Source: an uncultured Polaribacter sp.
GTDB lineage: Bacteria > Bacteroidota > Bacteroidia > Flavobacteriales > Flavobacteriaceae
Direction: 5' to 3'
Length of the DNA: 64,000 nt
Assembly: GCF_947501385.1 (NCBI RefSeq)
Contig: NZ_CANMVP010000026.1
Location: 1 to 64,000, forward strand
The position numbers were made by a program, and so were the translations under genes. This document shows positions 60,185-64,000 of this stretch, one piece after another. Each line of letters starts with the position of its first letter. The first letter of the stretch is position 1. The notes below the pieces were generated by a model, which was given only the letters and a program-made list of their open reading frames with translations, ran no database searches and was not told where the DNA came from.

Positions 60185-61168
60185 ATGAAAAAATTATTTT
60201 CAATAGGTATCGTAGCAATTTTACTAACATCTTGTACAGGTACTGATAAATCTGTATTAAGAGGTTCTCTTGGTAAGATAAATAAAGTAATGGTAGTAAC
60301 CAAAGCTAGTGATTGGAACGGAGATTTAGGTGGTGTAATTAGAAATTCTTTTGGTGAACTAATGGTGGGTTTGCCACAACCAGAATCAACTTTGTTAGTT
60401 TCTCAAATAGCGCCAAATGGTTTTGGGACGATGATGAAAATCTCTAGAAACATTTTAATTATTGGAGAAGGAAAAAAGGAAGATTTTTACATTAAAAAAA
60501 ATGTATATGCACAACCACAAACAATTGTTTACGTCTATGGAACAGATGATACAAGCGTTATAAAAATGTTTAAGAAGCACAAGAAAGAAATTATAGATGC
60601 TTTTATAACGTCAGATATTTTAATGACTCAGAATCTGTTTAGGGATAAAAAGTTAGATGAATCAAAATTTAAAACACTTCAAAAAATAGGCGTTTCTTTC
60701 ACAATACCAGACAGTTTTAATGAAGTAGATGATACAGGAGAATTTCTATGGTTAAGACAACATTTAACAAGCGGAATTGCCAAAACAGGAAGTAATAATA
60801 TCTTGGTGTATTCAGTTCCATTAGAAGACGAAACAAAAGTTTCTGAAAATATTGTTGCAGTAAGAGATAGTATTGGTAAAAAATACATTCCTGGTACAGA
60901 TCCTAAAACCATGCACATGATTACAGAAGAAGCGTATACTCCTTTTACCTCTGAGACGACTTTAAATGGTAAAAAAGCCTTTGAAACTAGAGGTAAGTGG
61001 GAAGTAAAAAATGATTTTATGGCAGGCCCTTTTTTAAACTATTCTGTAATTGATAAAAAAAATAACAGAATTGTAGTTTTTGAAGGTTTTACCTATGCGC
61101 CCTCTGTAAATAAAAGAGCATTTCTTTTTGAATTAGAGGCCATTGCAAAATCGATGGAAATTAAATAA
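60185..61168 (+). CDS. DUF4837 lipoprotein
   Basis: The 327-residue lipoprotein (LLTSC, Cys16) has the DUF4837 pattern: GKINKVMVVTKASDWNGDLG, GLPQPESTLLVSQIAP and a DTGEFLWLRQ segment. The family is confined mainly to Bacteroidota and its function is unknown. Its tight link to the transglycosylase gene suggests a cell-wall or envelope role. An intrinsic terminator follows. Confidence 0.9.
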   Translation: MKKLFSIGIVAILLTSCTGTDKSVLRGSLGKINKVMVVTKASDWNGDLGGVIRNSFGELMVGLPQPESTLLVSQIAPNGFGTMMKISRNILIIGEGKKEDFYIKKNVYAQPQTIVYVYGTDDTSVIKMFKKHKKEIIDAFITSDILMTQNLFRDKKLDESKFKTLQKIGVSFTIPDSFNEVDDTGEFLWLRQHLTSGIAKTGSNNILVYSVPLEDETKVSENIVAVRDSIGKKYIPGTDPKTMHMITEEAYTPFTSETTLNGKKAFETRGKWEVKNDFMAGPFLNYSVIDKKNNRIVVFEGFTYAPSVNKRAFLFELEAIAKSMEIK

Positions 61169-61196
61169 AAAGACTCATTTTTATCATAAAAATTAC

Positions 61197-61231
61197 AACA
61201 CCTAAAACAAATTCTTTTAGGTGTTTTTTTT
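61197..61231 (+). terminator. terminator after the DUF4837 gene
   Basis: AACACCTAAAA and TTTTAGGTGTT arms with a 7-nt loop are followed by a T run. Confidence 0.88.
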
Positions 61232-61234
61232 AAC

Positions 61235-61268
61235 TTGCTAATTATCAAAAACTTATTTCTTATATTTG
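61235..61268 (+). promoter_or_regulatory. promoter of the DUF1761 gene
   Basis: TTG at 61235-61237 and TATATTTG at 61261-61268 are 23 nt apart. The ATG is 26 nt downstream of the -7 box. Confidence 0.5.
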
Positions 61269-61294
61269 GTTTTTAACCAAAACAACTTTTTATT

Positions 61295-61792
61295 ATGGAG
61301 ATGAATTATTTAATACTATTTTTAGTAGCTTTAGTGCCAATGATTACTGGCTTTATCTGGTATGGTCCAATTTTTGGAAATGCTTGGATGAAACAAATGG
61401 GTTTTACCAAAGAATCCTTAAAAGGAACCAATATGGTAAAGACACTTATTATTTCTTATATACTAGGTCTTTTTATTGCTTTTGCCTTAGTGCAAATGGT
61501 GATCCATCAAATGGGTGTATTTTCTACGTTAGCTGGAGATCCTGGTTTTAATGAGCAAACAGGTGAAGCTTTTACTTATTTTCAAGATTTTCTAACAAAT
61601 TATGGAGATCGTTTTAGAACCTTTCAACATGGTGCTTTTCATGGTGTTTTATATGGTTTCTTTTTAGTGATGCCAATTTTAACAGTGCAAGCTTTGTTTG
61701 AAAAAAAATCTTTTAAATATATTGCTATAAATGCAGGTTACTGGATGGTAACTTTGGCAATTATGGGCGGTATTGTTTGTCAATGGTTATAA
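61295..61792 (+). CDS. DUF1761 membrane protein
   Basis: The 165-residue protein has four hydrophobic helices and the family motif GFIWYGPIFGNAWMKQMG near its start, with HGAFHGVLYGFFLVMP later. The role is unknown. The third codon is also ATG, so the start may be two residues later. Confidence 0.88.
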   Translation: MEMNYLILFLVALVPMITGFIWYGPIFGNAWMKQMGFTKESLKGTNMVKTLIISYILGLFIAFALVQMVIHQMGVFSTLAGDPGFNEQTGEAFTYFQDFLTNYGDRFRTFQHGAFHGVLYGFFLVMPILTVQALFEKKSFKYIAINAGYWMVTLAIMGGIVCQWL

Positions 61793-61803
61793 ACTACAGA
61801 CTT

Positions 61804-61846
61804 TAAAAAAAACAAAACCACTTTTTAAACGTGGTTTTGTTTTTTA
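61804..61846. terminator. bidirectional terminator before trpS
   Basis: AAAAAACAAAACCAC and GTGGTTTTGTTTTTT arms lie between the stops of the DUF1761 gene and trpS, with A and T runs on both sides. Confidence 0.88.
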
Positions 61847-62812
61847 ATAACCAATTTTATCTCTTACTCTTTTTAAGACTTCATTTGCAGTTTTTCTTGC
61901 TTTTGCTGCACCAATATTTAATGCTTCATCTATTTCATGCTTGTTTTCCATATAATGGTGATAACGTGCTCTTACCGTCGAAAATTTTGCTACAATAAGT
62001 TCGAATAAGGCTTGTTTTGCATGTCCATAACCGTAATTTCCACCTTTATAATTGGCGCTCATTTCTTTAATTTGAGCATCAGAAGCTAATAATTTATAGA
62101 GCGCAAAAACATTGTCTGTATCAGGATTCTTTGGATCTTCCAATGCTAAGCTATCCGTTTTAATCCTCATTATTTGCTTTCTTAATTTTTTATCTGTTAA
62201 GAAAATATTAATGGTATTGTTTCTAGATTTGCTCATTTTTTCACCATCAGTTCCTGGAACTAATTTTGTGTGTTCTTGAATTTTGGCTTGTGGTAGAATT
62301 AAAGTTTCGCCTATAACATTATTTACTCTACTAGCAACATCTCGAGTCATTTCTAAATGTTGCAATTGGTCTTTACCAACAGGAACAATTTCTGCATCAT
62401 ACAATAAAATATCTGCAGCCATTAACATCGGGTAGGTAAATAAACCAGCATTTACATCTTCTAATCTGTCTGCTTTGTCTTTAAAACTGTGCGCTAAAGT
62501 CAATCTTTGAAATGGAAAATAGCAACTTAAATACCAGGCTAATTCAGCAACTTGCGGAATATCACTTTGTCTATAAAAAACAGTCTTACCAATGTCTAAA
62601 CCACAGGCTAGCCAAGTTGCAGCAGTGCTGTAGGTGTTTTCTCTTAAGGTTGCACCGTCTTTAATTTGAGTTAAAGAATGCATATCTGCAATAAATAAAA
62701 AAGCTTCATTTTTAGGATTGTTTGCCATTGCTACTGCGGGTAAAATAGCTCCTAATAAGTTTCCTAAATGAGGTGTTCCTGTACTTTGTACGCCTGTTAA
62801 AATTCTTGACAT
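61844..62812 (-). CDS. trpS: tryptophan--tRNA ligase
   Basis: The 322-residue class I synthetase has the HIGH-equivalent TGTPHLGN near residue 15 and KMSKS in DGEKMSKSRNN. The Trp-specific features GKDQLQHLEMTRDVA and the short helical C terminus are present. It charges tRNA-Trp. A minus-strand TATTTTTG box at 62877-62870 gives a leader of about 53 nt. Confidence 0.96.
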   Translation of the reverse strand: MSRILTGVQSTGTPHLGNLLGAILPAVAMANNPKNEAFLFIADMHSLTQIKDGATLRENTYSTAATWLACGLDIGKTVFYRQSDIPQVAELAWYLSCYFPFQRLTLAHSFKDKADRLEDVNAGLFTYPMLMAADILLYDAEIVPVGKDQLQHLEMTRDVASRVNNVIGETLILPQAKIQEHTKLVPGTDGEKMSKSRNNTINIFLTDKKLRKQIMRIKTDSLALEDPKNPDTDNVFALYKLLASDAQIKEMSANYKGGNYGYGHAKQALFELIVAKFSTVRARYHHYMENKHEIDEALNIGAAKARKTANEVLKRVRDKIGY

Positions 62813-62869
62813 ATTTTTTTTCTTCTAGGTATGAGTGAGATACAAAAACCATCTGCGATGGTGCGAGGA

Positions 62870-62877
62870 CAAAAATA
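62870..62877 (-). promoter_or_regulatory. -7 box for trpS
   Basis: TATTTTTG on the minus strand matches TAnnTTTG; predicted start near 62865. Confidence 0.5.
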
Positions 62878-63007
62878 AGGTTTTGATTAGGAAAATCAAT
62901 AAACAAAAAGAATATTAGTACTTTTACATAAATGGTAAGTGTTTTTTAGATATTTACTGTTTTTTGTTTATTTATAATAGATAACATTCTAATTTTTAAT
63001 ATACTCT

Positions 63008-63775
63008 GTGAAATTTATAAAAATCCCTTTTTTATTACTTTGGCGTTTGTGGTTTTATATACTAATGTTTACCACTATTTTATTAATATCACCTTTACTT
63101 CTAATTTTTTCATTTCGGAAAAGACACTACCATATATTCTGGAAGTTGGCTAGATTTCTATCAATAATATTGATTTATGGGATGGGGTTTCGTTTAGACT
63201 TTACTTCAGACCAAAGTATCGACCCAGATAAAAGTTATATGTTTTGTCCAAACCATACCTCATTATTAGATCCTTTTATTTTGATTGCTTTGAGTAAAAA
63301 TCCTATTGTATTCGTTGGGAAAAAAGAACTTGCAAAAATCCCCGTATTCGGTTTTTTCTATAAAAGAACGGTAATTATGGTAGATAGAGGAAGTTTAAAA
63401 AGTAGAAAGCGTGTATATCAAATGGCCAAAAAGAGATTAGAGAATGGCGTTAGTATGGCTATTTTTCCTGAAGGATTGGTTCCGAAAGAAGATGTTGTCT
63501 TAGCACCATTTAAAAAAGGAGCATTCGGTCTGGCTTTAGAGTTTGAAATACCCATTGTACCTCAAGTTTATTATGATTGTAAGCGTTTTTTTTCATGGGA
63601 TATTTTTAAAGGAGGCCCAGGAGTTTTAAGAGTTCATCAGCATACATTTATAGATACAGAAAATAAGATTGTTGAAGAAGATATAGATTCTTTAAAAGAG
63701 GAGACCTTCAATCTTATTTATAGTGATTTGGTAAATGATGAATTATACATGAAAGATACAAATAGAAGGACATGA
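63008..63775 (+). CDS. plsC: 1-acyl-sn-glycerol-3-phosphate acyltransferase
   Basis: The 255-residue membrane protein has two N-terminal hydrophobic segments, then NHTSLLDPF (the HX4D catalytic motif), a VGKKELAKIPVFG block, and FPEG with its following loop. It makes phosphatidic acid in phospholipid synthesis. The start is GTG at 63008 (MKFIKIPFL); the next in-frame ATG would remove part of the first helix. It overlaps the next gene by 4 nt. Confidence 0.92.
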   Translation: MKFIKIPFLLLWRLWFYILMFTTILLISPLLLIFSFRKRHYHIFWKLARFLSIILIYGMGFRLDFTSDQSIDPDKSYMFCPNHTSLLDPFILIALSKNPIVFVGKKELAKIPVFGFFYKRTVIMVDRGSLKSRKRVYQMAKKRLENGVSMAIFPEGLVPKEDVVLAPFKKGAFGLALEFEIPIVPQVYYDCKRFFSWDIFKGGPGVLRVHQHTFIDTENKIVEEDIDSLKEETFNLIYSDLVNDELYMKDTNRRT

Positions 63776-64000
63776 GTGAAAAATTAAATCACGTATATTC
63801 TAATACCGAAGAGCAACTAAATATATGGTCTCATGCTTTTGGGTTGTTATTAAGCATTGTTGCATTTCCTTTTTTAATTGTAAAGTCCTTGAACTCTGAT
63901 GGTTTTTGGAAACCAGCAAGTTTTATCATCTATGGTCTAAGTTTGATTGTATTGTATGCTGCGTCTACTTTTTATCATGCGGCTAAAGAGGCAAAAAGAA
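63772..64000 (+). CDS. TrhA/hemolysin III-family membrane protein, partial
   Basis: An ATG at 63772 overlaps the plsC stop (ATGA) and opens a frame of 76 codons to the window edge. It reads NTEEQLNIWSHAFGLLLSIV, two hydrophobic segments and STFYHAAKEAKR, matching the N-terminal third of the HlyIII/TrhA family with its conserved His-rich motif. The members are PAQR-like membrane proteins linked to membrane-energy homeostasis. The C-terminal part is out of view. Confidence 0.85.
   Translation, partial: MSEKLNHVYSNTEEQLNIWSHAFGLLLSIVAFPFLIVKSLNSDGFWKPASFIIYGLSLIVLYAASTFYHAAKEAKR

Overview
The window is ordinary chromosome from a low-GC member of the Bacteroidota, most probably a marine Flavobacteriaceae of the Polaribacter/Tenacibaculum type. 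The evidence is the AT-rich codon use, repeated promoter elements of the Bacteroidota form TAnnTTTG, weak or absent Shine-Dalgarno sites, a GldH gliding lipoprotein, several large lipoproteins, and typical flavobacterial families (DUF2452, DUF4837, RicT-GldH-PBP1A). No phage, plasmid, CRISPR array or intact insertion sequence was seen. Genus is an inference, since there is no rRNA in the window.

Layout. 0.5-9.7 kb: nitrilase-like amidase, AddB-like nuclease, double-domain universal stress protein, MATE exporter, enoyl-CoA hydratase, MOSC protein, and an ECF42-like sigma factor with its YciI/DGPF partner. 9.9-20.5 kb: thioredoxin-like lipoprotein, HolB, TspO-related membrane protein, Pgk, aldo/keto reductase, a RelE/ParE-type toxin-antitoxin pair, GlnS, FolB and tRNA-Cys(GCA). 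20.7-23.4 kb: a secreted CotH-type kinase facing a secreted PPP-like phosphatase tail to tail, followed by about 0.9 kb of repeats and gene debris. 24.3-32.8 kb: a sugar region on the minus strand. It holds the xylose operon (GntR-type regulator, xylB, xylA, sugar/H+ symporter), then a ThuA-DUF1080 fusion and an exported Gfo/Idh/MocA oxidoreductase. 33.3-41.4 kb: a giant alpha-2-macroglobulin lipoprotein with a CVEQ thioester site, followed by PBP1C. 41.5-46.4 kb: a small membrane ORF, MBL-fold hydrolase, S8 peptidase lipoprotein and M1 aminopeptidase lipoprotein. 46.4-51.4 kb: LysE exporter, PaaE-like reductase, Asd, TrhO, and a YefM/YoeB pair. 51.6-64 kb: RicT-GldH-PBP1A; succinyl/acetoacetyl-CoA transferase subunits separated by a four-helix-bundle gene; exonuclease III; a MltD-like LysM transglycosylase with a DUF4837 lipoprotein; a DUF1761 protein; TrpS; PlsC; and the start of a TrhA/hemolysin III gene cut by the right edge.

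Genes that work together. XylE imports xylose, XylA and XylB take it to xylulose-5-phosphate, and the GntR/PBP-type regulator heads its own operon. The A2M lipoprotein and PBP1C are a recurrent envelope-defence and repair pair. PBP1A, PBP1C and the MltD-like enzyme are peptidoglycan synthases and a lyase. The CoA-transferase subunits form one enzyme of acetoacetate use.

The less expected content is between the genes. There are four families of short dispersed repeats (called A to D here), a perfect 48-bp palindrome over a stop codon, several starts that lie at or next to the predicted transcription start (leaderless candidates), and a four-helix-bundle gene bracketed by inverted repeats inside a two-subunit enzyme operon. 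I found no clearly new multi-gene system. The best candidates for new biology are the four-helix cassette, the secreted kinase/phosphatase pair and the repeat families.
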